DNA of 64,000 nucleotides from Maylandia zebra (lineage: Eukaryota > Chordata > Actinopteri > Cichliformes > Cichlidae). A model generated the notes under the pieces. That model saw only the letters and a program-made list of their open reading frames with translations, made no database searches and had not been told where the DNA came from. The stretch spans positions 11,770,137-11,834,136 of the forward strand of contig NC_135172.1 of assembly GCF_041146795.1 (NCBI RefSeq). Reading direction: 5' to 3'. Shown piece by piece: positions 22,765-35,337 of this stretch (position 1 is its first letter; each line of letters starts with the position of its first letter). The translations under genes were made by a program, and so were the position numbers.

Positions 22765-25700
22765 GTATATATACACAACTAAAACAATATCAGATGAATA
22801 CTATTGATCTGAATGAGATCACACTTTTGCTCACCTAACACACCAGCAGACAATGAAAGGTATTAAAACCAGCAGAGCTGCAGAAACTCCTGCAGCTGCT
22901 GGTGTCCATGTTCCTGTGATACTTTGGACAGTGAGAGTCTTTGGAGCAGAGCTGATATCTTTGTTGGTTTTCACAGCACAGGAGTAGCTTCCTGCATCCT
23001 CCCTGCTGACTGGGTCTAGGATCAGATGTTTGTTCTGGTTCTCTCTCGGGGTCAGAGGTCGACTGTTCAAGTACCAAATGTAGTTTGTGTTGTCAGTCTG
23101 AGGACAGCTGGTGCTGCAGGTCAGTGTGACTCTCTGACCCTCTGTCACCACTGCAGAAGGACTCATCTTCACTCTCAGCTCTAAAAGCAAAAATTTAGGG
23201 TGAGTGTTATTTTTTTCTGTGCAAACTTATATTTGTATTCCACTACTGTTTTTTTATGTGACTTTAAATGTTTTTCTATTAAACTAAAATATGAAAATAT
23301 TTTGAAATGAGACCTTTATGTTGACAAAAAATAAATAAATTAAAAAAGCATGTTCAATTATCCAGACAATGTGTTGTTCCAAGTGTTTCCCTTCTGTTTC
23401 CACAGTCAGTCATGTCCCCATTACTATTTCCCTCTGGTCCCCATGTCAAGCCTGTGTTTATCATAATTCCTGTTTCATTTTGACAGCCCCTCATCCTGTG
23501 TTCATTGTGTTCAGTTTTGCTTCCCCCATCATAGGGGTCAGGAACCTTTAACACCCAAAGAGCCATTTGGACATGATTTCCACGCAAACAAAAACACTGG
23601 GAGCTGCAAATAATTTTTGACGTCTAAAATGAAGATAACACTGAATATATTGTTATTTTACCTGTATGCTTTGTGTAAACAACTAAGCTGTGTTGCTTAA
23701 ATCTATGAAGTGCTACAGAGAAAATTACTTTTTTATTTATGTAATTAACACATTTTGAACTCTTAAGGAAATATAACAAAAGGAAAGACACCCAACTGAA
23801 CTAAAATGATCCAGTAAACAAAAACTGTTGTCAGCCGCCACCCTTATATCTCCTTTGGGCTTTTGGAGCCTTGACCTGACTTTTAAAAAAATAATTTGAA
23901 AAAAAGCACTATGCTGCTAAAAGATGAAAAATAGATATTTACAAAATTCAGCCTAAATATGTATTTTACCTGGTTAATGTGTGTGGCGGGGCGTGGTCTG
24001 CAGCGCCGCTGCAGGGGAGGCGGTCGCACCTGAGCGGCACCCGCGAGTGTGACGCTTATTTTGAGCAATCAAAAAATAATAGAATATAATTTTATATTTA
24101 TATTTCAATATCACAATAATCTTCCAATTTAGAACTACAAGTTAAAAAAAAGAACTAACATTAATGAAATACACTTCAGCTAATTACTTAAAAAAATAAT
24201 TTATTTTCCCAAACCACGCAGAGCTGCACTAAAAGGACTAAAGAACCGCATGCGGCTCCGGAGCCGCAGGTTGCCGACCCCTTCCCAATCCTGTTAGTCA
24301 GTATTAGATCGAGTCGTATTCAGCAAATAAAGTTTGCTTCCTTTGGTTTATTCCCCTATATTGTTTCTGAGTCCTGTGTTTGGGTCCTGCCTTGGCTGCT
24401 GCACAGCTGTACATGACAGCTGTAGATCAAACAAAATAACAGTATCCAGGTTGATCAAACCTGAACCATAAACACCCAAAGTGAAAATTGCAACAGGCAT
24501 GTGAATACATCTTATAGAAAGTAAAAGGCATTTCTCCTGCATAATAAGTACTATTTTCTACAATATTAAATGCAATTTTTCTGAAAACGTATGAATTCAG
24601 TTTTAAATACAGGCCTTTTCCTTGTAATGATGATTTGTAGTGTGACGTTGCCAGTTTCACCCAAACTGAATATTTCTTCCACCTCTGCTCCTGTTCAGAC
24701 ATTAATGAGTAAAGTCTGCTGACTGAGGAGTTTAAATTTACCTGTGACAATCAAAAAGACTCCAGGCAGATCAGACTGTGTCCATCCTTCATGATCTTTG
24801 TTGAATCTGAATGTGTATCCTCCTGAGTCATTCTTCTTCAGGTTGTTGATGGTCAGGATGTGTTGGTTCTTCATGTTGTCCTGATACTCCACACCACCTG
24901 CAGCCTCAATCAGCTCTTCAACTTCCACTTTATCTTTTCTCCATTTTTTACTCCAACATTTGAACTCTGGCTTCATGTTATCAGGATGTGAGTATTCACT
25001 TGTGATGTTGACTGAAGATCCTTCCAGAGCACAGATTCTCCTGCTGACATAATTCACTCTCCAGCAGTTTTTATCCTGAACACCTGAAATATAAATGGAA
25101 GATTTAAAGTTGTTTGATTTTTTGTATTTCATTATTAGTTGGCAAAATATATTTAACACTTACAAGCTTCCTTAGATTGAAGACGTTTGTGGTCTTTAAC
25201 TGCACAAGAGAATGTGTCTGTTGAAGAGTTATGAGTTGAAAAATGTTGATTTTCATGATAGTTTCTTTTGTTGTGATACCACATGTAGACAGCTTGATGG
25301 TCAGTCAGATTACAGCTGGTGCTGCAGGTCAGTGTGACAAACCCTGAAGTGGAAGAAATTCTTTGAACATAAACCTCTGTTGAGAAAGGATAAACAAACT
25401 TCTTGTCACTATATTTGATATAATCACACAACTTATTTAATCATATATTATTTAGTTAAATGAATATGACATAAACTTCACCTCTGGGGTATGTGATGGT
25501 GCACGGCTCATCCACTGATGTCTGTTTATAAGAACAAATGTTTCCATAAGCATAAGTGAGACTGAAGCATGTCTGTGTGATGGAATCTGAAAAAAAATGT
25601 TAAATATGTTAAATATTTGTACTGAGGTCATTTTCACAGGGTTTAGCTGGAGAGTCTGTAGCAACAACAGTCATGACTCACCCACAGAGACTTGAGGGGT

Positions 25701-26483
25701 TCTGAGATGCTCGTAGCCTTTGACAGCACAGGAGTATGTGACTGCTTCCTCACTGCTGAGCAGCTCTTGGTACCAGGGAGACCAGTCCTCATAGAGAAAC
25801 TCTCTGTTCTTGTACCAGATGTAGGCTGCAGGCTTTTCAGTCAGAGGACAGCTGCTGCTGCACATCAGTGTTACTGTCTGTCCCTCTGTGGCAGGAATCA
25901 CCTTTACCTGCAGCTCTGAGAGGATGATGGAGAACAACTTATACAAGGATGTCATTTGGAAAGTAAGTAATAAGTAAAAGTCACTGTACCTGCAACAACT
26001 TGGAGAGTAATTCTGTTGAACCAACAGCGTCCTGGATTCTCTGCAGTCTTCATACAGCAGTAAGCGTTTGCATCACTCTCTCTTAGATCATTGATGGTTA
26101 AAGTTGGGTTTTTCTCTTCAGACATGTTGTACGTTACACGTTGTCCATCCACAGAGAGCTCACTCTGAACATACTTGTAACCATCCCAGTGTATAGTGAA
26201 CCATTTTCTGTTTGAAGTCAGATGTTGATGTGAGCAGTGCAGATCCACTGATGAACCTTTGAAAGCACAGATCCTGGTTTCTCCTCCATTAACACCTTTA
26301 ACACAAACTTTTATTAGCAAACGGATTTATTGTCTTATCACCTGTCGTTTTTTTCTATCCTTAGAATGTAAATAAGTAAATTATTTTTAGGTATCTTTTT
26401 ACAAGGATGTATAAATAATTACTCATACCTGAAATGTAGAAGATGAAACAGAGGAACACATATCGAAAACCTGTCAGCAACAT
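21026..26483 (-). CDS. Gene C: full-length five-Ig-module receptor
   Basis: Exons: signal 26429-26483 (MLLTGFRYVFLCFIFYIS), V1 25990-26295, C2a 25682-25915, half-domain 25482-25586, C2b 25164-25376, V2 24742-25083, C2c plus helix 22835-23180, cytoplasmic 1 22587-22644, cytoplasmic 2 21026-21139. The total is 1,773 nt, in frame, 590 aa. V1 holds LHC and YCCM, plus an extra Cys (GRCWF). V2 lacks the usual B- and F-strand cysteines (NITSEY and YTFRF). The helix is uncharged and followed by RKKR. The tail has PIYENI, THYCRV (fits the ITSM T-x-Y-x-x-V) and LYCNI. A hAT-like insertion lies in the V2-C2c intron and a CA microsatellite fills much of the short intron after the helix. Its sister is gene E. 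Role inferred as an inhibitory or switch receptor on immune cells. Confidence 0.87.
21690..22215 (+). pseudogene. Tc1/mariner-like transposase relic
   Basis: In a gene C tail intron. Frame pieces include LSPSDERKLVRMFRNNPETT and later NPIGNLWSMLKS, both recognisable Tc1 transposase segments (helix-turn-helix region and the region near the last catalytic residue). Stops and frame breaks are numerous. Confidence 0.7.
22690..22761. repeat. (CA)n microsatellite in gene C TM-tail intron
   Basis: About 35 CA units inside an intron of only about 190 bp (22,645-22,834). Gene E has a CA plus TA tract at the matching place. Confidence 0.95.
23533..24282. mobile_element. Non-autonomous hAT-like element in gene C intron
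   Basis: The ends AGGGGTCAGGAACCT and AGGTTGCCGACCCCT are near-perfect inverted repeats, a familiar hAT-type end. Flanks cccccatc and tcccaatc are a degraded 8-bp duplication at best. There is no transposase. It interrupts the T-rich dispersed repeat shared with the introns of A and D. Confidence 0.6.
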
Positions 26484-27890
26484 GTTGGTTGGAGACCAGC
26501 GTGGAAGCATAACGTTGACAATAAATATAAAAGTAGACGCGATTTACTCACATCTCAAAATCGCTTGAAAAACAGAAGGGCTCGCATGACTGTTTTATGT
26601 TCAGTGGTTTGGCACACAAAGCACCTTTGAAACTAGACATGAACGTCCTTCCTCTGTGGTTCTTTTGTTCTCTGCAGGAAGTGCAATATGGTTTCGTTGT
26701 CTTACCCTTGAATATTTTAGATGTTCAGGTAACTTTCAGTTCTCAATAAAGTGTTAATATTATTCCCCTATATATATATTTATATATTTATGTGCTGTGT
26801 GGCTCCCACCTAATGGAGTGATGTGATATAATGAAACATTCAGTTCTAACTCATGTCAAAATGTTTATACAAACATTATTACAAGGCATGTTAAAATAAG
26901 AATAATAATAATGATGATGATATTATAAATGATCATAATCATAATAATAACAATAATAACAATGGTGGCCATTTTGAAAACATCAGCATTATTAAGGATC
27001 CATCTAGCTTGTTCTACTCTTTAGCAGTTTGTGGTCTGCCCAGCGTAGGTTGCTATTATCACAGCACATGATCTCAGCAGCAGTTTGTGCTGCTGAGATC
27101 ATGGACATTTGGTTAGTGCAGGTTATGTTTCCCATAATATTCTGCACTGTTTCTTTATATTCTCTTTAAGTTAGCATGCAAAAAGACCAGTTTTGTTTTC
27201 TAGAAAGTGATTGTGATCACATGTTCTGTTTTGGCTACATTGTTACAGGTTAGTTGGCTGTGTACTGTCATACTGACATCTGTATTTGCAATTGTCATAC
27301 TTTGTAAATCCAAAATTTCAATACAGTTTACATACACACATAAACACATAATGAATATGGACAAAATGTGTATGGTCTCAGCTGTCATGTGCAGGTATCC
27401 ACATTCAAATTGGATAAAGGGTTTAGGAGTTTCAGCTCCCTAACATGCGACACCTTCTTATTAAATGGACCAAAGGTATTTGAACATATGACTCAAAGTG
27501 TTTTTACATGTTGAGGTTTGTTGATTTTATTATGACATATATATTCCTGTATACACTAGACATGTAATCATAGTTACTTTCATAAATTGTGTGTAATCAC
27601 ACACACACATTTGCATTAGTTTTCCTTACTGGTAAACCTTAATCAAAATCTCAATCACCATTCTTTTCTCCTGACAGACAACCACCACATTCCTTGATGA
27701 GGAGCAGCTGTGCAGGATGTGAAACAAGGCTACCAACTGATTTTAAAATTCCCAATAAATAGTCAATAAATATTTAAACTTCTTGTGTGCAAATCCATGC
27801 TTAAAGTTCAGTGTTAAATAAAGTGCTTGATAAGGTGCTTTTAATAAAGTGAAAGGTGTGCTCTAAAGTGCTATACAGATAATATAATAT
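26484..27890. other. 5' flank of gene C and intergenic DNA
   Basis: From 26,484 to about 27,000 it matches the flank upstream of gene E (63,472-64,000), ending in AAT-rich tracts. A weaker version of the gene A upstream block lies at about 26,624-26,662. A perfect hairpin with 16-bp arms lies at 27067-27082 and 27088-27103. Bases 27,590-27,890 duplicate 39,280-39,590. Confidence 0.5.
27067..27103. repeat. Perfect hairpin, 16-bp arms
   Basis: Arms CATGATCTCAGCAGCA and its exact complement, loop GTTTG. There is no T-run after it and no gene within 500 bp in a position to use it as a terminator. Confidence 0.9.
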
Positions 27891-27892
27891 AA

Positions 27893-29789
27893 TTAAAGCT
27901 GCAAGCAGCGTTATGAGGGCCCTCGCACCCTGGCGTGTCGAGCCACGCCCAAAACCTAATACCAGCATGTCCGATCTGATGTGACATTGATGGATTTCAT
28001 GCATTTAACCACCAGCTAACATTTCATCTTATTCAACCAGGATTATAGTCGTCCCACTAGGTGGCGCTCTAACCATTATGTACAAATGGCATAACAAACA
28101 TATCCGAGCTCGAGTCTAATCATGCCTACGACCTTTGGGAGAGATTGGACATTGTGTTTTCGAGTGACAGCAGATTACTGCTTTTTGGCGAGTGATTGAA
28201 ACTCCACATGCCGCCATGACCACCCCGTTTCCCTGAACGTAAAAAGCTTCGCAATTTAACATCACAAAGGTCTTTAGATTCCACACACAGGAAATTGCAT
28301 CAATCTGATGAAATCCCTTGGAGGAGTTCGTCAAAGAACGGTGCCTGAAAAGAGGGGAAAATGTCGCCAAAATTACACATTCATTTTAAAATGGCTGACT
28401 TCCTGTTGGATTTGGGATTTTGCTCCAAGAGACTTTTTTTGTACATCTTGATCCCTCCTATAACCTTCCCAGATTTCAGACTCATACATAAAACACAGAG
28501 CAGGGGCTGATGATTTGAAAGTTTTTTTAGGGGGCGCTGTGGAGCCATTTTGCGCTATTCAAGGAAGGTGATCACATAACAACAAAGCCTTCGTCCCATT
28601 GGAGGTGTGTGCCAAATTTCAAGACTTTTTAAACTTTCCAAGCCCCTCAAACGCCACTTCATTGTTCACGGTGAACCGCGTTGCCACCAGGGTGCGCCGT
28701 TCAGTTTAAAGTCACAATTTTTGCACTGAAGCATCACGAGGGACTGATGGTGATATTCACCGCTTTTGAGGTGGCCACGATGAACCTGTGAAAATCAGTA
28801 CGACAAAATGAAAGACATGACATTTCCTGTTGCCACTAGGTGGCATTCTGCGTATTCCTGACAATGGGCACATCAATCTATTCAGGGCGGGTCTGACACC
28901 ATGCCTGTAAAGTCTGGTACTGATCAGACTGGATTTCATTGAGTTATACTAATTTGTTTCTTCATGGCAAGACATCAAAGTTCGCCATTCTGCAGGGTTC
29001 ACACCCTTTCGCGAAAAGTCACAGTTTTCACTGTAACCCAAGACCAACTCCATAAGGCTTTCCTGGAGAAATTTGAGGCTGCAGATGTCACCCATCACAA
29101 TACTGTACCCCAAAGTGTAAAAGCTGTCCTTGATGTCAAATATGGCAGTTGAAATATGTTCAGGGGTGGAGCCTTATCATATGTGTGCTCTTTGGTCCAG
29201 ATCGGACAATGTATGAGGGAATGAGAGGCAATAAGATTTTCATGGCGAGTCATCGAAATTCGCCGTGGCGCCACCGCCACACCGTATCACGAAAACTCAA
29301 AAGCTCCGCAATTTAACATGGCCCAGGTATGTAGTTGACACTGACCAAACATGAAGCTTATACGACCAAATTCCAAGGAGGAGTTCGAAAAAGTTCGAGG
29401 CATGGAAATGGCAAAATTAGAGCAAAAATGTCACCTTCACTTCTAAAATGCGGACTTCCTGTTGGGTTTGCATCAATGGGCCCACAGACTTTTTTGTTTG
29501 TCTTGGCATGATACACATGTGTGCCAAATTTCATACATGTACCTCAAACGATGTGGTTGTAGGGCTGCATTTAACAAAGCATAGGTGGCGCTCTAGAGCC
29601 ATTTCCCAGTGCTCATATGTAAAACCATTAAAATACAAAATTTTTCATGAGACCTGGCATGTGTGCAAAATTTCATGAGTTTTTGAGCATGTTTAGGCCC
29701 TCAAAGAGGCCCTTGTTTTGCCTGAATAATAATAAGAAGAAACGGAGCAGATACAATTGGGCCTTTGCACTCTCGGTGCTCGGGCCCTA
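27893..29789. mobile_element. 1.9-kb non-coding interspersed element with an empty-site twin
   Basis: Begins near AGCTGCAAGCAGCG and ends near GGTGCTCGGGCCCTAA. Flanks on both sides match one continuous stretch at 39,280-39,610, which lacks the element. TAAA at both ends is a possible 4-bp duplication. No open frame resembles a transposase. It looks like a familiar fish repeat, but I cannot name its class with confidence. Confidence 0.65.
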
Positions 29790-30816
29790 AATATAGTAAG
29801 GGAGTCCTCTTCCTTACACATATATACTCATATATACTATGCATACTCACAATGAAGTCTTTATATAGTGGAGTCACTGTATTAAGCAGTTAACCTGCAT
29901 ACTCAAATCACAGGACCCATATATTTAGGTTAAATATAGTTTAGTATTATGGCCAACTGTGATTAGTCCAACAAAGGGAAGTGCCAATTTAGCTTGGCAC
30001 TGCTAAAGTATGTGCATATGTGGCACCCTGAGTATTTTGAGCATTAAGAACAAGTCTCAGATGTGTTCCTTATGTGTTCGTGCCCACCCCCCATCATCTT
30101 TGTTGTGACAATAGTTTGCATCATAACACAGAGCGAAAAGCTCATTTGCTCCCACCTGATGTGAAGTTAGGGCGATATTTAGTTTCGCCAGTAGGTGGCA
30201 GTGGCGGCTCAGCCAAATGGGTAACTGGCAAAATAATCCTTCACAAAAGTAACGCAGGCCAGTTATTACAATGGAAGCCGCCAGTAACACTGAATTGTTT
30301 TGCTGTGTTTCAGGTGAGAGCAATATACGAGAACTACATACATTTATGCAAAGTTGATACTTATTTAACATGTTTGGAGTGTAATTCTTGTTTATATGGT
30401 GTTTGATGTGAGCGAATAAGGGAGTTGTTTCACGTTATCTGTGGGTAATGCTAGTAACATTTGTGCGCTAGCTAAGTCATGTTAGCCTCCTGCATTAATC
30501 TCTGTAACCGTGTTGTTCCATCAGTAAGGTGAAAGGAAACAGTTAGCTGGTGTCAGTTAAAGTTATAGGAAATAGACCAGCCAGTACATGTTATGTTGTC
30601 TATTGTTTACTGGTCATTTTCTCTGTGTGTTAAGGGCTGATTAATACATGGCCATTACACGTAATGACACAAAAGTAACGCAGGCCAGTTATTACAATGG
30701 AAGCCGCCAGTAACACTGAATTGTTTTGCTGTGTTTCAGTGCAATAAATCTTCATGTGCACCTGAATGAACCCTGTCGTCCTCCAGTGTGTAACACATAG
30801 GACCCTTCTCATTATG
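29790..30816. other. Intergenic with a perfect 72-bp direct repeat
   Basis: The repeat copies are 30242-30313 and 30668-30739, both ending in TTTCAG. The first is followed by GTGAG, a splice-donor-like word. I recognise nothing else in the stretch. Confidence 0.5.
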
Positions 30817-31070
30817 CAGCTGCCTTTGACTGTGCAGCAGAAACATGCAGCTGTGCTTAACTGGACTGCTTCACGCCGTATGCAGCCCTTTAACCAGCTG
30901 TACAACAGAAGCATGTAGCTGTTTGGATAGCTGTAAAGCAAAGGCCTGCAGCCCTTTCTGGGGCCGTGACACAAATGCATACAGCTCTTTAAATGACGGT
31001 AAAGCCGAAGTGTACAGTCCTTTCAATATCCTTATAAGCAAATATACCTGGCCTTTGCAGGGCATGTACC
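30817..31070. repeat. Degenerate 33-bp minisatellite, about seven units
   Basis: Units start at 30817, 30848, 30883, 30916, 30949, 30982 and 31015, plus a partial unit. Five are exactly 33 bp. The common pattern is CAGCYCTTT...GTAAAGC...GCATG. Because 33 is divisible by 3, an open frame (30845-31114) shows an 11-residue periodicity, but a coding role is not supported. Confidence 0.75.
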
Positions 31071-31520
31071 TGGAATTCTGGTTCTTGCCTCAAACACCAG
31101 AAGCGAACAAGTAAACCCTCACTCAGCATGGATAGCAGTTTATGTCTGGCATGCGCGCCCAACAAAATTCTTGAATGGATTAACTGATTAACTGCTTTTC
31201 TGCAGACTTTCAGACTCACTTTGGCCATGGAACTGTCAAAGTGACCCAGTGCAATGATGGATGAGAGACTGGTTTGCAAGAAGTTATGGTGTAGGGTCGT
31301 GTATATCATAAGTGGAAGATGAAAAGAAAAAACAAAGGATGAAAGGTGTAACAGGGCGGCCCTTAGCGGCTGGAAACACAGTGAGATGGACCAAGGCAAG
31401 TGTAGTGGAACAAAAAGTATTTATTTGCTATACAGCTCTCCTTAACTCATCGAGCTTCTTCACAGCACAAATCCCCCCTCTCCAATGACAACTGGCAGCC
31501 TTAAATATGTTCAGCTGTCA
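31071..31520. other. Intergenic, nothing recognised
   Basis: No coding or repeat signal that I can name before the outer hAT boundary at 31,529. Confidence 0.3.
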
Positions 31521-31548
31521 GACTAACCCAGGGGTGGGCAATCTCAGG

Positions 31549-32118
31549 CTACGTCCACACGTACCCGGGTATTTTGGAAAATGCAGATTTTTCTATGCGT
31601 TTGCACCTTTCGTCCACACGTAAACGGCGTTTTCGGTCACTGAAAACGTAGATTCTAAAAACGCCTGCCAGGGTGGATATTTTCGAAAACTCAGTTTTTG
31701 CATTTACGTGTGGACGAGAAAAACTGAGAAAACGCAGCGTCAAAGGTGTGCGCTTTTTTTGACATCACACTGTGCGCCACGTTATTGTTTTGATCAAATT
31801 AATTTCTACAGTACTGTTACTTATACTCTCTGCAGTGTTTAAATGCTTACATATGCATAAACAGTTACTGTCCCTCCACACATACAACTCGGTTCTGCTT
31901 CTATGCCCCATCTTTGTTTACTATTTCCCACCGAGGCTTCTAGACTTCTGATTGCCCAACATTTCTACACGGTTAGGAATATATCGCCACCTGTTGCTTT
32001 GGCATGTTCCTAGCAGCGTTTTCCTTCATTTCTGCGTTTACGTGTGGACGGGATTATTTTTTAAAATGAAAACGGAAAATCTCAGTTTTCAAAAATACCC
32101 ATGTACGTGTGGACGTAG
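31549..32118. mobile_element. 570-bp MITE with perfect 15-bp terminal inverted repeats
   Basis: Ends CTACGTCCACACGTA (31549-31563) and the exact complement (32104-32118). Further CGTCCACACGTA words lie inside. No coding capacity. It sits within the left end of the outer hAT element; the target duplication is unclear. Confidence 0.8.
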
Positions 32119-32359
32119 AGTTAGTCCACGAGGGCCGGTGTCCCTGCAGTAGTGATGGCCCGCTTGAAGCTGGCGCTCCGGAGCGTGTGTCGAAAAAAAC
32201 AACACACTGGTTCAGAAGCACTGTGTCGAGGCTTGCTTCGTTTGGCAAAAGTCACGTGACCAGTGACGTCCGAAGCTTCATTACGCACGTAACTGCTTCG
32301 GTACCTGATTCAAACGGATATAAGGAAGTGAATCATCCACGGGATTCGTGGAGTGTGTT

Positions 32360-32551
32360 GATGGTGACAGAGAGCGAAGAGGTGACCATTCCACTGACAG
32401 ATATGGAACCAGCAAGGAAGAGAGGACGTTCTGGCGTGTGGGAATATTTTGAGTTGATTTCGGTCAATCGGGTAGGTTTGCCAGCTTTGTGTTCTTGTTT
32501 GCCTCTGTTTTGCATTTGTTTATTTTGACTGAAAAGTTCACAAACCTTGTC

Positions 32552-32638
<87 letters not shown>

Positions 32639-33952
32639 CCTGGGCTTGAGGAGATCAGAGGTAAGGCACGTAAATTGGTAAGCTATTTCCGATCTAGCAC
32701 AACAGCAAAGGAGAAGCTCTGCCAAATGCAGCAGCAGATGGGCAGATCACATCTAAAGCTCCTTCAGGAGGTTGATACCAGGTGGAACAGCACATACACC
32801 ATGCTGCAGCGTCTGTATGAGGAGAGAGAGCCAGTTAGTGCTGCCCTTGTCTCAATGAGAACAGATCTCACACCTGTCACTGCTGAGGAGTACCACTCAG
32901 TTAAAGAGTGCCTGGAGGTGCTTTCTCCTTTTTACACAGCCACTACTGAACTTTCTGGAGAGCAGAGAGTATCTGGGTCCAAAGTCATTCCACTTGTCTG
33001 CATGCTGCGGTATGCAATTGCTAAAAAACAACCTCAAGTTCTGGATGACAAAGCCCGCCAGCTGTGCATGAACCTCACAAGAATGCTGGGTGAATGTTCG
33101 TCTCACTTGGAAACAATGAGTGTCATGACCATTGCTACCCTGCTTGATCCAAGATTCAAGGCTGTGGGGTTTTGCAGTCAGACCAATGCTCAAGCTGCAG
33201 TGAGACGTCTGACTGCAGAATGTGCCACCATCATTGAAAATGAAAAAGACCAGATCATGCCCGTCCCTCCTATCCCATCTACCTCGTCACAGCCAGAGCC
33301 AGCAACCAGTTCTGCAACTCAGTCAGGTATGGCTTTTGTTGACCTGAAGTCCATAACACAATGACAGGGTTCCAGCATATTCTAAAAATGTCTCAATAGT
33401 AAGAATATGCTTTAATATCCCAAAGTTTCAATTCCGTTATTGGAAATATGTGACTATTAGACGTTTCTTAACAAAACGACAATCTGCTTGTCGAAATATA
33501 AATTTCATTAGATATCTTTAGTAACACTTACAGTTGAATATTCACATGTGATGTCATTTTAAAATACATCTGGAAATGTCAGTCTACAGAATGTGCAGCT
33601 ATTTAATTCCGTTAGTCTTTCAGGTGGTGGGCTGTGGGATTTGCTGGACAGCCATATGGTGGAGAGGCAGGTGAGGAATGCCACAGCAGATGCCACAGTG
33701 GAAGTACAGAGGTACATGGCAGATCCTTTGATTCCCCGGACAGAGGATCCGCTCCACTTCTGGGCAACCAGGAAGAATGTATACCCCCATCTTCATAAAC
33801 TTGCTTTGCAGTTTATGTGCACCCCAGCATCATCCGTTCCATGTGAGAGGATCTTCTCTAAGGCAGGGGAAATCATATCCAAGAAAAGGAACAGACTCAG
33901 TCCTCGCACAGTGGAACAAATTCTTTTCTTGAATAGAAGCCACACAGGATAA
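32360..33952 (+). pseudogene. hAT transposase (zBED type), internally deleted
   Basis: Exon 1 (from 32360 to a GT at 32,472) reads RSGVWEYFELISVNR, the first half of a BED zinc finger. The second half is missing, replaced by a CA/TA microsatellite. Next comes 32,640-33,326, with LLQEVDTRWNSTYTML and MTIATLLDPRFK of the hAT catalytic region. A GT-AG intron (33,327-33,624) leads to the C-terminal dimerisation part, with SSVPCERIFSKAG and NRLSPRTVEQILFL. A stop follows at 33,950. The N-terminal loss makes it non-functional. Confidence 0.8.
32555..32637. repeat. (CA)n(TA)n microsatellite
   Basis: A CA tract followed by about 25 TA units. It lies where the second half of the BED finger should be. 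Confidence 0.95.
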
Positions 33953-35112
33953 CCTTAAATGCATCATGTTATATGATTATTTGTATGTGACAAATAAAAT
34001 TTGAATTTGAATTTGAATCTGAATTTTTGTATTTCACATGTTCGCAAGGATTCCCCCCACCCAGTTCACAATCAGTTCTTTCCCCAGTTTCAAAATATAT
34101 CAGAGATGTAGCAAATATCATATGATCTATGAACAGATTTGTCCAGGTGTCCAGTGGTTAATTGCTAAGTACCTGGAGGCAGGACCTCACAGCAGAGGCA
34201 TGCGCCATACTGTGTTGTATGTTATTATATGTATTTTGCATGTATTTTATTTACCAACATAAAGAAGTGACAGGCAAAGAAATACCACACCATAATGCAT
34301 GTTTACATAAGAACGGTTTATTGATTACATCTACCCATTAGACTAATGATGGCCCGCTTGAAGCTGGCGCTCCGGTGTGTACCCAAAAAACAACACACTG
34401 CAGAAGCACTGTGTCGTTTGGCCAGAGTCACGTGATCGGTGACGTCCGAAGCTTCATTCCGAACACAAGTGTTTCAGTGGTTTACAGGCAGGTGAATCAT
34501 TCGCGGGATTTTGAGTTGATTTTGCTCAATTCATTTTATCTGCCGAAGTGAAAAACCTGACATGTCCAAAATCATGTTTTCATAATGGAAATGCCATTAC
34601 AGCATATGACTTTAGGAACACTTCTATGTGAATTAAAGCTGATGAAGACTACAACAATGTATTTGACACTATACGTACATTACATTGCTACAGTTTAGAC
34701 AATCATTTTGTTTATTGTTTTTAGGTGATAGTCTGCAGGACCCAGGAATACCTGCATATCTACCAACTTGCAGTGTAGTTCCTGCACTCCACAGCCTCTT
34801 CTGTTCCATGCAAGTGGATTTTCTCCAGGGCAGGAGAAACTATTTCTAAGAAAAGGAACAGACTCAGCCAGCGCACAGTAACACTAATCCTCTTTTTAAA
34901 TGTAACTAACAAAAGGGCTACCTGACATAGATCATGTTTTTACTTTGCAAGTTCTTGATTAGGGGTGGGCTTTGATTATCGCCTTTCTGATTACAATCCA
35001 TGGTAAATTGAATAAAGTGATATGCTTTAAAAGCATCAACATCAGCTCTTCTCTGACAGCATGGTGGGAGTTTCTAAAATTGACGGCGTCTTCATTAATC
35101 CCATGCAAACGT

Positions 35113-35337
35113 ACACCGGGCCCTCTGGTGGTGGTCAGAGGGCCCGGTGGCGCCAGTGTCCGGCAGCCTCGCCTCTGTCAGTGCTCCCCAGGGTGGCTGT
35201 GGCTACAATGTAGCTTGCCATCACCAGTGTGTGAATGTGTGTGTGAATGGGTGGATGACTGGATATGTAAAGCGCTTTGGGGTCCTTAGGGACTAGTAAA
35301 GCGCTATATAAATACAGGCCATTTACCATTTACCATA
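35113..35337 (+). mobile_element. SINE body and tail
   Basis: Plus-strand copy of the SINE body (GGGCCCGGTGGCGCC, GGCTACAATGTAGC, AAAGCGCTTTGGGG) without its tRNA head. It joins directly to the 5'-truncated LINE at 35,338. Confidence 0.7.

Noticed and set aside
22327-22782. Long frames full of alternating Cys-Val or Thr-His
   Set aside because: They are translations of the CA/GT microsatellite, as are similar frames at 10,071 and 56,369-56,673.
30817-31070. CRISPR-like array
   Set aside because: The units are contiguous without spacers and degenerate, and the host is a vertebrate.
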